Shown: piece by piece, positions 26,640-41,600 of the stretch | Layout of the letters: each line of letters begins with the position of its first letter | How positions within the stretch are numbered: the first letter of the stretch is position 1 | Assembly: GCF_000150275.1 (NCBI RefSeq) | Contig: NW_002060946.1 | Span: 1,175,815-1,239,814, forward strand | Source: Trichoplax adhaerens | Taxonomy: Eukaryota > Placozoa > Uniplacotomia > Trichoplacea > Trichoplacidae | Length of the DNA stretch: 64,000 nt | Direction of reading: 5' to 3' | Notes under the pieces: model-generated | Seen by the model: the letters and a program-made list of their open reading frames with translations, nothing else | The model's database searches: none | What the model was told of the DNA's origin: nothing | Position numbers and translations under genes: made by a program

Positions 26640-29600
26640 CTAATAGTCTAAACTCATAAGAAGAGCCGTTCCACGCTTGATCCAATGGTCTGCAGTAACT
26701 GATCCCACCTTAATATCAACGGAGACAACAAATGAAGGTCTACCTCCGGAACCTGAACGATTTGGGTAGTAGTAGCAAGGACAAGCATACATTCCTGATA
26801 GAAACAACAAGGACAGATTATTTAGTCTTTGGCTGTGCGCTTAAATAAAATCGTTAAGTAGGGAGTAAGAACTTTAACAATGTAATAAAAATCATATAGA
26901 AGCAATGATACCTTTATTTGATTTTCTTTTGTTTTCAACTGGCTTAAAGTGAATAGCCGGAACTGGACATACTAATTCCATTGGATCTGCTTCAATTAAG
27001 CAGGAATTTTTAACGTCCCAACCAGCACCTTCCAAGTATAATCCACGTATCCATACACCATCCTACACAATATAAATTAATTTATGGTAGATTATTAAAT
27101 GTTTATATCAGTCACAATTATGCTAGAAGGTATCGTGCCATAGCACCTACAATGACTTACCTTGGGTGCTTGCATTATATTAGAATCATCAACTGTAGAA
27201 ACCGGGAATTCCCACGATAAAGAATCGATTGAGACCTATGAAAGATTGAATATTGGACTGATTTTAGTACATGACGTGATCATTTGCTCGCAAATTGCCT
27301 TCTTACATTATTCTGGCGTGCCGAGGTTTGTAGTACAGCAGTTAAGAAACTGGTTGGAAATGTAAAACCAGAAAGCCAAAACAAGGTTGGTGGATGAGCA
27401 GTAATTGCCCATTTACTAAATTGCTCTACTCGAATCACGAGATCTCTCGTCCAAGCAGCTAAAGGTTTCTGTGATGCATAGGTCTGTAAAACATTGTTAC
27501 ATTTCAGCTTTAATAACAATTTTATGACTTTTGCTAGTTTTTAAGAAGCTGCAGTACCTTATTCCATAATGGCGGAACTCTTCCATCAAATATGCATGAA
27601 AATATTTCCTCTAATGCAGCTGACATAACAACTAAACCCTTAATCCCTTTAGCCAAGTCTTGTAGAGATGTCCTTATAGTTTGTAGTAAGCTATTATAGC
27701 GTGCAACCTAATTCAGAAATGGAAATTAAAACCGTCAACGGTAATACTAGAATTTATTGATCACTATTGTATCTAGTACAAAATAGGATCTTTTAATCTA
27801 CCTCTTGGACTAGTACAACATTGATTGGTGAAGGATCAGATATTAGAATAGTTTCTGCGCTTTCTCGGTCGAGGTCTTCCGGTATACGTTTCAACACATC
27901 AGCTGCTAGTTCTTGGACCTGGATATTATCAATCTCATATCAGAAATTTTATTCTTATTACGACTTATTTCATGAGATTATCGTATAAATTGCTTCAAGA
28001 TATACCCTATCTTCTCGACTCTCTCCTTGGGCAACCGAAACTTGTGGCTTCAGTGACAGCAAAGTATCAAATAGCATCCTAAGGAAAGTTAATTGTAAAA
28101 ATTTGGTTAAATTTAACGGAATTGAGGATAACGTGTTTACCTAAAATCATCATTTCCTATAATTGGACGTGGATTAATATCTAAAATATTACAACAATAT
28201 TTTCTTTATTACCTAGTTTCGATGATTTGACTTGCAATATCAGCATTTGGATGTTGACCAAAAGCTTCTGGATGATCCACATTTGGCAATAAGTTAATAT
28301 AATCCTACGTTAAGAGTTGATAAATATAAATTTGTTGATTGAAATCGAATTTTTCTTAATACTCAATATCATAAAATACATAGAATTTTAGGTTACGAAC
28401 CAGATAAGATTGCAATGGTCCGTCTTTGGGAATATAGTATGTGGCCATTGTTGATAACCTGAGAAAGAAGACATTGATAGATAAGTATTAACAATTAATT
28501 GTGTACATATAATTCATGATAGCTGGTACAAAATAAGATATTTTCTATAGAGAATGATAATATCATTTACGTAGCTAAGACTAACTTATAAAATGGATTT
28601 TGAGCGGCAGCGTCGCAAAAGATGTCGTTGATATAGGTATGTAATAAACGTCTATCCCAATCGTCAGTAACATGTCCTCCATAATTAACTCCAGCAATCA
28701 AGTATTTTAATGCATCCCATGGTGTCTCATCATATTCATCCAAGTATAATGATAACAAATCGTTTGATACTTCAAAATCAGAATCATTGAATCCATAAAT
28801 AACATTCCAGCCCAACATTAAGAATTTCTTCCTTTCCAGTAGAATACTATGGAAAAAGCATAAACCAAATAACAGTTTCTTGAATTTTTCCGGTTTGCGG
28901 CAATTATTAAATTGTTCATAGGTGATCGATTGATAGAGACGTTTCATATTGGCTTTTAATCCTTTAGGTGGTTCAGTAGTCATTTTAATACCCGATTGCA
29001 AAATTGATATTGGAAATTCTGGATGTGGACTGCTACTTAGCCATAAGCGAAAATCGGGATGAGGATTTTTAACCTGTAATTGCTCAACTATTTTATCTAA
29101 TTGAGGCATCCAACTTAATGATAAATGACAATTGGCTAAGAATACCCAATGGCCTTCCATAATACCTTCACGAATCATTCGTGATGCTATAGGTGATTGG
29201 CCTTGACCTAATGATAGCGAATTATATCTTTTATTCATGTTATGCTTATCTGCTAATTGAAGTAATGCACCAGATGGATCGACACCAGAAGAGAGAACAA
29301 ATATAAGTGGTGTTTTAGGACTTGAATCATCTAATACTGAATTCATATCGAGTACAGGTGGTTCAACAAATCGTGAGCCAAGATTGTTAATAATAAATGA
29401 TCCAACAGTAAAAGCAACACGATCAGGTCGTAGTGATCTTACAATCAGCATTTTTTGCAATTCATTGCATGCGTTATCCCACTCTCCAGGTAGCAAAGCA
29501 TTTTCAGGCTCGGAACTTGTAAACCAAACATGCCAATCTCTTGCATATTGCTCAAATGATGTTACTAAGCCATGGAAGTTGGTTAACTTATCTAATTCAG

Positions 29601-32600
29601 TAATATGATCCCATGCTGCTTCTGATAACCATTTGCATGGATTCTCCATTTGATTTTCACGATCGATTACGGTACCTCCACGTAAGAAGAAATTATACTC
29701 TTCCATATTGAGTTTACCAGCAGCTTCTAAAATTTTAGCGCACATCTGGAATGAGAAAAGCATTTTATGTCGTTCGAATAATGCCCGACAGGTATAGCGA
29801 TAAACGGCATAGGTGTGATAATCATTTAACGATTGAATTCTTTCTTCTAATTTTGAACTACGTGAACTCTTATCAATGGATCCATTAAATAGTTCAATGT
29901 AGGAATCTAATGAAAATTGATACATTGGATCAATTCGGCCCATATCATTAATGACGAAGAATAGAATGGAAGCACGTTGAGCACATGGACGATAACCTTC
30001 ACGAGCTGTATCAATTTTAATTTCAGTTTGTTCGCTAATTTGTAATTGCTCAGATACTTCTTGTGATGTGGTCTTAGATGTTTGCAATGTATTAACCAAC
30101 TGTTCATCATCCAACAGTGAGCCTTCAGCTGTATTTAATAATTTCAATATTTCATCCTCTAATTCAACTAATTTTTTCTTACCAGCAGCAATACTCATGA
30201 CCAATTTATCTTTTTGCTCTTCAAGGTCTGGTCGTTCCTTTCGCACAACAATACCAAGTAGTTGCGCTTGTAGACCTTGTTCTTTAACAGCAAAGTTGAC
30301 AATAGTTGTCTTAGTGGAAATCTCCGGTGAGTAATGAGGATTACTTAATTTTGTTGTGATGTAAAATTTAAATTCTGGATTATAATCAATTTCTTTATCG
30401 GCTAAGCGAATAAAGTACTGGCCACCTTTACGTATAATAGCTTTATTTAAGATAGGCGACAATGATGGATCTAGTTTTTCCTGGACATTATGTAATAGAA
30501 CCGGAGTACCAAATTGAATTGAATTCTCTAGAACTCGTATGTAATCGGTTTGCTGTAAATCGATGATACTCAACTTATTCCCTTCCATATTTTTAATCCA
30601 TTTCAATGCTTGTCCTTGCGGATCAATCATTAATGGCCAACGATTGCCGCGAGCTACTATGATACCATTTTCAGTTGAGAACGAATCATTAGGTAAACCT
30701 TGTATATTCCAATCGCGTACTGTTGTTGGCTTAGCCATAAAATTAGCGAAATTTAACTCTGGATTACATGGTACATGCAATTTGTAGATTTGCGGCAGCC
30801 ATATACCATTAACTAATTCTTCACGATAACCCGACAAAAACGATCCAACATAAGATAAAAATGCTGCTGCTACTAAGCAATCACCAGGCAGATAGGCAAT
30901 ATTAGATTGCAATTCAGTAACACTATTTTCCCATCGCAATTTTTCACCTGATAGACCAGCAACCAATCTACCAGCACGATCTAAACGTAATTCGTTTAAT
31001 TCAGCAGTTTTACGTAAATCGTCCTTTTGCGCTAATTTCTCATCGTATTCACGCTTTAATTTTTCCATTTGATCGGTAATTTCTTTCAATTTACTTTTAG
31101 CTGCAGCTAAGGATCTTTCTTTTTCGTGTAATTGAGCACGGGCATGATTTAAACGTTGTTTCTTAGGCTCAACAATACGATAGATGCGTCCATATAATTC
31201 AGTAGCACGCACCCACATACATAACGATTTAGCTGCTAATGATACACGACCGATAATATCAGGTTGGAAATCCGATTGAGAGCAATAGCCAGTTACTTTT
31301 TTCAACACACGATCAGTCATATGATCTTTATCAAAATTAACTAATGTCTTAATAAAGTTAGTTTCCCCAAGTTGTCGTTTTGCTTCGGCCCATGTTGGTT
31401 CAGCGCCTAACAATATCATAACTGCTTCCATAACTTTTTCCACTAGAGGTGGTGGACGCCCGTAAGAACGAATTTCAGTAATATCTTTCTTATTCAATGC
31501 TTCTAACGCTTTAACTGCTTCTTCCAACGCTGGCAACGCTTCATCAAGATCATGTTGTGCAGTCTCTGCTAATTGACGACATCGTTGTTCTTCTTCTTCG
31601 ATTTTCTCACTCCGTGCAGCGACTGTTTTTTGATGCTCATCTGTCTCACGTTTTTGCTGTACAATGATCACTAAATATTCTTCACATTGCTTCTGAAATT
31701 GAGCTACTTTATTCTTGGTTCTTTCCAACTCGATGGACATGGTTTCAACCTTTGTTCTCGTTTCATCAATTTTCTCCAAACCATTGCGTAATTTATTTGC
31801 TTCATTCCCTAACTCTTTCTTTTTCTCATGCAGTAGACTTTTATAACCTGCTACTAATTCTAAATAATTAGTCGGTGTAACATAATTACGACGTTTCATT
31901 TCTAACCACATCTTTTCCGACATTTTAACCACTGAACTATGAATAGTAACGAATGTTTGAGCAATCTTAGGCTTCATTTCTTCAAGATCGCCCACATCAA
32001 CTGTTTGGAGATATTTTTCAGCCACTTCTTGCAATGCTTCTTCTGGCCATTCTCCAAACCAATCGATGGTAGTGCAGTTAACAAATGCTGGAAACATACG
32101 AATTCGATTTCGGAAGGTCTCACCAACTGGACTCATGCATAGTACAATTCTTAAGTTACTACGCACTCGTTCAATTAAGTAAGCGAATAGGCTGTCTGTA
32201 GTATCTGGAATGCCATCAGTTTTAGCGGCTTTTAATAAACTCTGGCGGACTTCCTCGAATTCATCTTGTTTGTATAAATTAGGAACTTCACCGCTACTTA
32301 AGATATTGTTGATATCTTCCAGGAATGATTCTTGAAGAACTTGAGTATCGGCAAATAGGAAAACTGTTGGTTTATTTTCCACTCCAGTTGTTCGATATAA
32401 TTTTCGGATATCTTCACGGAAATCGGCCGATCGATAATGCCTTGTGACTTCAACTTGGAATACTTGATAATTTAAGATATAAGATACTAGCCGAGTTAAA
32501 CTTCGTCGACCACTACCACCTATACCTAATAATAACATATTGCCACGCGGTTGGCGAATAACACGAATAATGCGACAAACATGCTCGACTGCATCACGAA

Positions 32601-35600
32601 ATAAGACTAAATCCATAGCAATCGCGCCTGGTTCCATATTATGATCTTCAAGTTGATTTTCTAAGCATTGCTTTAAATTAGCGAAATCAGTCATATCTTC
32701 ATAGATTTGATTTTCCTTCATGAAATCGCCGAAAATAGGTACTTGTCGATTGGGGCAGATGTTATGAAATGGTAAATCAAATAGTGAGCCTAATTTTTCG
32801 GAGATTAATTGCTGAAATTCTTCACGATCTTTTTCATCGACTAAACGATCAGAAAACACTCTAAAGCATTCATGTATCCATAGCCGAATAATACTATGCT
32901 TGGTATCATGGAAATCACGATGGGAACGCAATAAACCCTGGAATACCTTAGATATATCTCTCAAGTTAAAAAGATAATGTATTTTAGTCGGCGTTGGCAA
33001 CATTTTAGATACAATTGAATTATAGATATCAATCGTTGCTTGAGTCATGATATCACCTAATGGTTTAATATCTTCTTCAAAATCTTGTAATTTTTGATTG
33101 ATCATCGTACCGTAGATGCGCTTGATTTGACTTTCTTGTGGGAATGTCATATTAATAAGGTTAAATCGGCTTTGTAATCGACCTGATATAACAGTTCTAC
33201 CACCACCAGGTGGGCCCATTGCGGCTAGTAAATACATATCTTTGATATATTTAACAGCTTGTTTAGAACGATCATACCAGAAACCGTAATCGAGCCATTG
33301 ACGAATTAATTCTAGTGGTGGCTGTGAGCCATAGGTATCTTTGGATGATATATTAAAGTCGTCCATAAAGGTTAATAATTTTTTCCCACCAACAGGTACA
33401 TAAACACCTTTGGTGCGCTTTTCAACACGACTTTCGATAATATCCTGGACATTATTGGATGATGTCTGAGCTGACATGTTGATAATTAATTTGCCATATT
33501 GCTGTGGGTCAGCTCTTGAAATGACTCCTTGTGCAACGGATGTTTTCCCTGTTCCTACTGGGCCGACTAAAAGTGTTGGTGTTTGCGATAGTAAAAGTGA
33601 TTGGACCAAGAAATCATAACGTAATGCATCCACAGTGGGTACAATAATCTTATAGAAAGGTAAATTAGGACTATATTTCCAGCTAGTGTGTAATTTCGAC
33701 TCCCATAGTACCCATGTTTTCTGCTTAGCATCGACAAAATATTCATAGATGGTATCTTTGCTGGGAAATTGGCCTTCAATTTCACGTAAATAATTATCCA
33801 TTTTTTTACGACTATGTTCATCGACTGATGCACAGATCGACCAAATGAGAGCAAATAGAAACCATAACTCGATCATTTTAGTATAGTAATCATCATTGGG
33901 TTGGACACCATTTTCAGCTGTTGCTAATGCATCAAATAATCGACATAACGATTTAATATTATTCAATTCAGTAGTCGGAACAAGCTCAGTGCAATGTGCT
34001 TGCTTATAGTCTAATACTTTTTGAACGTATTTGTCAAATAATCGCTGTAATTGTTCAACTGAATTGCGATCTTCTCGTTTTTGTAGCCATGATGTTACAT
34101 AAGGTTGCCAGCCGATATCTCGATAATCTGTATAGACCATACCACAACGACTAATTGTTGCTGGCGAAGCAGCTGCTAAACTATCCACTTCGAATAATAA
34201 TGATACCTGTTCAGGTAATGATATACGCTCACCGTTAATTAAAGTTAAAACTTTATTGTCGTCCATAACAGAATTCATCGATTCGATCCATAATGTATCG
34301 ACAGGGCCATCAAAGACGAGCCATTTCTCATCTAATTTCTCATCAGAACATGTTTGACGCATAACACTGGATAAAACACCATCTGTCCATTCATTTGTTG
34401 ATAAATCAAATTCGCCATACAATTCACCCAAAGATAGTGATTTAGGATTAATAGGGTATTCTTTAACAACTTGATAATTAGGGTCATTATGGACTTTTTT
34501 CATTCGTGTCATTGCAGCTTGTAATGTCTTCCAAACGACAGTTTTACCTGATTCAGTTTGACCTATTACCATGACGGCATGGCGTGAATTTTTAGTTTCA
34601 TATAGTTGCAGTACTTTCATGATTAATTTCTCATGCGGTTGTAAATTAGATGATTTAAGTTCTTCTTCCACCACTGTACGTAATTGACCATATTCGGTGG
34701 TTGGCGCTTCGATACCAGGGAATAGATCGGATATGATACCGTTAAATAGCGGTGCATCACTTGATTTTAATTTAGCGATATTCATATCTTTCATGGCTAA
34801 TAAGAGAACTTCTTCATCGAGCATATCTGTAAATTCTCGTTTCTTTCTACCAGCATATTTTAATACTGATACAAGTGCACGTAGACCGAAATCATAATGA
34901 TCTTGTTTAGATAATTGTTGCACAGCTAACGAATAGAGCGTATGGACTTTTTTAGCTAAGACTTTGGTATTCGAAAAGCCTTCAGCAAATAAGATGATTT
35001 CAGCAATTTGAGCTGAATCTGGTACTACCATAGCAATGGGTCTAAACATACTCTTTAAATTGTCGGGTAATTCAGTTCGGCCAGCATAGCCAGGATTCAT
35101 AGTGATAAAGATACCGCATGAACCAACTAAACTAATTTCACGACCTTCAAATACAAATCGTTGCGCACCATGTGATAGTGCCGTTAATATGGATAAGATT
35201 TGTTGAGCAACTACAGATAATACTTCGACATTGATACGATTAAATTCATCGAAACAGCCCCAAGCACCCGTTTGTGCCAAACCGCTATACATTCTACCCA
35301 TAGATTTATAATCTAATCCTTCTGAACAGTTAACAACAATAACATAATTTCCCAATGCTTTTCCTAAATCTTTTGTCGTCTCTGTTTTACCCGTGCCAGC
35401 AGGTCCTTTAGGGCTGCCACCACGGTGAAGATGGAGCGCGGTAGTTAGTGTAATGTAACAACGATCTGTTAATGGCGTAATAACTAATCGTCCAGAATTA
35501 CCTAGATACTCATAACCATATTGAAAGAGTGTGTTGGTTTGGCGTACAGCACAATCATCAAGTTCTTTCTCCCAGTAGACTCGCAATTGGCTTAGCCATT

Positions 35601-38600
35601 CGAATGAAGTAATATCATTGCAGCCAGTTTTAATCAATTTCTCAATAACATCACGGGCATGAACTTCAATCGTGACTAAAGCTACTAATTTACTACGTTG
35701 AATTTTTGACAGATTACCTCGAATCATTTCAGAGAATTTATTCAACATCGATATCTGCTTCTTTTTTAAGCTTTTTAAAGCTTTCTTCTCACCACTATCT
35801 TTAACAGAATTCAATGCTTTAGTCACATCGGCAGTCCATTGCATTTGACTAGCCACAATAACCAATTGGCCAGCCCATTCACGAACCCATTTTTCACGCT
35901 TATTTAAATTTTTCTTTAATTCATTACGACATCGTTTCAGATAATCTCTTAAATTCATTCTCATAGCACTTTCAATATCGCATAACCATGATTCAACTGG
36001 TCCTTCTAATATAACTGGTTGGATATATTCGATTGATTCGCCATCAGCCGATGTCATACCTAATGCTTCTGAGCGTGATAAATTAGCTTTATTTAGTTTT
36101 AGTGAGTAGATATTATCAAAGCATTTTTTTAAATGAGGTTGGACTGCATCTGGATTCTTCGATTGGCCAAGTATTTCAAGTAAATCGTCATTCGACAAGA
36201 AATAAAATCGTGGAAATACTTGTCTTTTGGTTTCTAAAAACATATCCAACGATTTTTGGATTTCTTCTAGTTTAACATTCATGTCGAATAATGTTTCTAA
36301 CATGCCTGTATGATGAGTTCCTTCTAATGCATTATTTTGCTTATGAAGTCGATCCATGATACTCTTCCAGTTGGAATTAACAATATCGAATTCCGCTGAT
36401 TCTTTTGGTAATTGCTTTCGGATATCTTCACCTAAGAATATATTCTCTAAATACATCCATTGACGCTGAACTGTTAAAATAAGTTCGACCACTTCTAAGA
36501 TATGTGATAGAGTTCTTTCCCATTTATCAACTTCTTTTTCAAATGCTCGTACATATCGTGATGCTTTTACTGATGATAAAGTGACTTGATTATCTTCTAA
36601 TTGCTGGAATAAATCGTCAGTTGCACGCAATTTAAAATAATTACGATCTTTATGTCTAGCGATATCTAAAGTCATCGCTTTCCAAGTACTAGAGATATCT
36701 TGCAATGCTAATTCGATAGATAATTCTTTAGATGCAGCAGCCGAAATTTCACTAATAATATCAGAAAACTGATCAAAACCCAAATCAATCATTTTTTCTA
36801 AAGTAAATTCTTTGCTAGTTTGATCAAAAGGTCTTTGCATTTCATTCTTAAGCTGAAACCAATGACGATCTCTCATAGCTGGATTTTTCAAATCAAGTAT
36901 TAAAGGAAGTGTTCGCTTAAATTGATCAATTCGACCACGTATTGTATCGCAAATCTCCCAATTTTTGTCTTTTAATTCACGGCATAGTTTGTTGACCTTT
37001 TTCAACAAAGATTGAGATGTATATTCCATTGATTCGGTGACCAATTCCATGAAAATTTCGTTTTTCCAATTGGACCATAATTCTTCCCATTCTTTAGTAT
37101 GAGTCCAAATTTGTTCTAGTTGATCGACATCCTTAAAAATGAAGCAAGGAAAGTTTAATCGATTGCCTTCGTGGTGACTTTGAGATTAAGAATTACGATT
37201 GGTATAAGAGATGAATTGGTAATATTTTATTGGCTTTGCCTATATAAGTTATGTTATATGTGGACATATAGAATGTCCTGCCTTACCTTTTCTAGATTTG
37301 CAAGTTCTTTGGATGGTGGGTGCTCAATCTTAAAGATACTTAAACCATGCTTTATCATGGATTCTTGTTCTTTAAGAGCTAATAGCTGATCATGGAATTT
37401 ACTAAGAATCTCTAAAGCCTGTAGGATTTAAGAATGAAATTTTTAGAGAGACTTATTGACTGCAGAAGAATATCATTTATACGTGCATATTGATAAAAGC
37501 TATGAAATTTACCGTCTCAATAACTACAGTGCTTAAGAATGGTCCCTTGTTATTGAATTCGTCCCTTAAGTTCAAAATACTTCTCTTAAACTCATCAGAA
37601 GAGTGTAGTAAACCAGCTTTGAATTTTTCCTATATAAATGCCACATTAATACAGTGTTAACCATATATAGTATTACTTTTATTGAAATAAGAAACAGTTT
37701 ATGTAATAATTCTTTAAGTAAATGCAATTAATTGAATAGCTTTAAGTCTTATTTCACATTAGATATGTAATTTCTAAGCTTAGATACCTTATGCTTTTTA
37801 AGCATGATATCAGAATCCATTAAGCATTGTTGGAAGGAAACCCATTCGCCATTAAGATCATTGAGCATCTTCTGAACCTGTATATTTCGTTTTAGGAAGA
37901 TCATGAATCATTAAATTTATTTAATGTCTATTAGTCTTAATTATAACTATCTTCTGATACGTACATCAGCAGGAACTTCTACTTCGTACTTTTCTAACAC
38001 GGCAAACTGTTCGTGTAATGGAGGAAACTTCGATTCAATTTTAGGCAAATCTAGCTGCAACTGTTCTAAAAGCGCTAAACTGTTACTTAGATGTGATAGT
38101 GATTGAGGTGGAGTCCTTAAATTTTCAGAATTGGTTGATAAGAATTCGTTTAATTCTTTCAAACGTGTTGTCGCCATCTCACTAAGCAATGTTGTGAATT
38201 TATTTTGCCATAAACTGCAATGATGATGAAGAGCAGCCTTTAGTGGTGAACAATCTAACATAACAAATTGGATATTCAACACTGTTTCCTCTTTAGAAAC
38301 ATTATTCGCAACTTCTGTATATCTAGCGATATCAGCATCAAATGAAGATACTGGTGGATTAAGATTTTGATAGCGGCGAATGAAGGCTTCTTTATTAACT
38401 TCCCATATATCTCTGTAATTATCCCATTTGGCTAAGTAGTTTTGTACATGGGTTTCATTAGTATCCAATCCAGCTAAAATAGCGCTTTGTATCTTTCGAA
38501 TTTCATCATCACGTGAAATAATAGCATAGATTGCTTCTTTATCAGATTTTTCAGGTGTTAGTAAATCTGGCAAGCGTTTGATACATTTCATACACACAAT

Positions 38601-41600
38601 TAACTGCTCGGTTATATCTTTAACCATAAGCGCTAATTTTTTAAGTGAGGGTGAAAACTCAATCTTGTCGCCAATTAGTGTAACTTTTACACGGAATAGC
38701 GGATTAGGTGAACTTTTACCATCGCCATTGATAACACGCGATAATTCTTGTAGTGACCATTTAACGTTTAACCTACAAGCCTCCTCGACCATACGGTCCA
38801 TTTTTGCAGTATAACTTCTCCAGGAAGATTGTACCTTAAGTAATAAAAGTATTTTATAGCTATCACTATAAAGTAACGTATTGGATGAAACACCGAAAGA
38901 ACTATTACTTACATCAGTACCGTCCCCTTTAAAAACTTCATATACTTGTTCCATTTTCTCGACGATGCCATGATGAATTTGCCTTAATTTTCTTTCTACA
39001 ATTAGTCTATGCTGAGCCTAATTACAGAAAAATACTTATGATACAGAATTTATTAATGTAGACTATTTTCTTATTTTTAAATTACCTGATCTTCATCGAA
39101 ATCCAAATCGTCGTATACTCTCTTTTTATCCACTCGGACTAATAGCAATTCACTAATACGCTTACATTGATCTGATATCGAAGCATTAGCATTTTTGTAG
39201 TCACTAACGATAGCTTGTATCTAAATAAAATACAAATAAATATCAATGATAGTTAATTGAAACGGCGATCTAATGCAAGTGTACAAGCATTTCCATCTAG
39301 CATGAAAGTATAAATTACATAAATTATTGTATGTGTAATTAAGCATATTTTCATAGAGCAAATATTGGTATGCAAATAACCTTGCTGGCGTGTAATCGAC
39401 ATTCACCGATAAAGAAATCGGATATGCCTTTAGTTGCCCAAGTTAACTTTGTAAGACCTGGTTGGATTTTCTTATCTAAGTAGCGGATTCTTTCTTTAAA
39501 TAAGCCGCGCTCTTCGTTACTTAACGATAGTATGATTCTGAAATTGAATAAAGTAGCAATCCAGATTATAATTTACTATGTTATTCAAGTGAGAATCATG
39601 GTATAATATTTCAATTTACCCGTTGTAATCGCGAATAACTAATAACACGTTTTCGCGTAGTACACGTAAGTCTTCTCGCTTTTGATAGACTTCAGTAGCA
39701 TAATGCGGTATTTCAAACATTAATCTCTCCCAGTAGTGAATTTCTGAGAATAGTTTCAATAGAGTTCTACCGAATTAAAAACAGATGTCATAAATATTAA
39801 ATTTGGTATCTATTCTTTTATTTAATCAACACTATTAACTTGAATAAGGCGTATAACTTAGTTATCAGTATGACTCTTGTCCAAATTTAACAATGTTTAA
39901 CTCTAAGTGAATACTATTGTGGTGACTTACTTGTCAAAATTTAAATCAAGCATAGCTGGGTATTCAGCACTTCTATGCATTAGAGGTACTTCCAGTAATT
40001 TCATTAATTCCTAATCACATAATGGTATTACAGTTTAATAATGATGAAATAGGATCAACCTAATTAGCATCTAGTGAATTGCTAGATCAATACTTACTCT
40101 GTCCACTGTACTTGTCCACTCATTGAACATTTTACGAACATATTCGTCTAATGCCTACGATGATCATAATCATATGTGCGGTAACATTTTAGTATTACGA
40201 ATTAAATTTAGTTCTAATTATAATTTAATAAAGTATCATTTATCAGTCATCATATTTGTTAACAAACTTGGCCTAATTGTTGATATTGAGCCCTTATTTC
40301 GTCGCCAGTGCCAATTTGGGGCAGGAAGAATGCTTTCTCTAAGATCTAATGTGACCAATAACGATGGAATTATAAAGACCGTAGTATACGTTTATACAGT
40401 AGTTTTATATCTAGAATTGTTTTTAAGATTGGTCCATCAAGACGATGATAATTTCTTTCATGTAATGTTCTGTAAACTTACCTCCATTGGATAATCTATT
40501 CTCTTTTTTAGAGCTCTTGCCCACTGTGCTGAACCAGCATAACGTGGTTCGAAAGGAGATACTGCTGGAGTCTTAGTGTTAAATTCCTTCTTGACTAAGT
40601 TTAATTCCTCATTAAATAGTCCATAGACTTCCACAGTCTTTTTATCAATGGTACGCCTTATAGCCTATACAAAATATAATCAAAAAGAGTCATAAATAAA
40701 TATCACAGGATACAGTGAACTGCGCTCATTACTTAATTTGTTGTATATCTAACCTCTCGTGATGATAAATGGCGGAAGAAATCAAGTAACTCAACACCTT
40801 CTTCAACAGTTGTAATCGTTTCAAAAGCTGATGTTATCACATTTTGCATCATAACTTCTAAATCTTTTATGCCAGTTTTAAATCTATTAGATAGAATAAT
40901 TCATGTCCATTTAAGTGTTAAAAGAGTTATTAAATTCACAAAAGTGAGACCGAGTTCTATAATGGGTTGTTGTATTCGGAAGTACGTTAGTTAAATTGAG
41001 AATAAATTGTTAATGTTGTTATATGTAATTTTTATGATGGCGTAGACAAATAATGCGATATTGACTTACCTATTGTAATCATCATGCCACGAGGAAGCCT
41101 ACCAATACAATTTAATGTGTATGGTTACATTTAATAGATTATGACTGTAGAGTAGTAATAGATGTGATCTAGCATCAAGCTAACCTTAACATCCAAGATG
41201 GTTTTCTTTACATTGCGTAAGATTTGTAAATTTTTATTAAATGTAGCTTCGATTTCCAACAAACTTCTTGTAATGTCAGGTCCACGCAAACCGTGAAATT
41301 GTGGCATTTGAATTTTGTTGCCGTCATGACATCTTGCAAAATGGACTTGACATTCACAAACCTATTAAGGCAATTAAGATTTGATTAGATAAGGTTGCGA
41401 TACTATTTATAGGCGAAATATAAAAATGATAATGGTAAGATATAAAAAGTTACCTCTAGTAAATCTCTACAACGTTGAATAAATGCATCAACTTGTGCAA
41501 AAATACTTGTTCGATCTAATACCCATTTTTGTTCGCTAAGATGGTTATGGACCTTACTTATCTAATCGATTACGTAAGAATTATTCTAGTTGTAACATCT

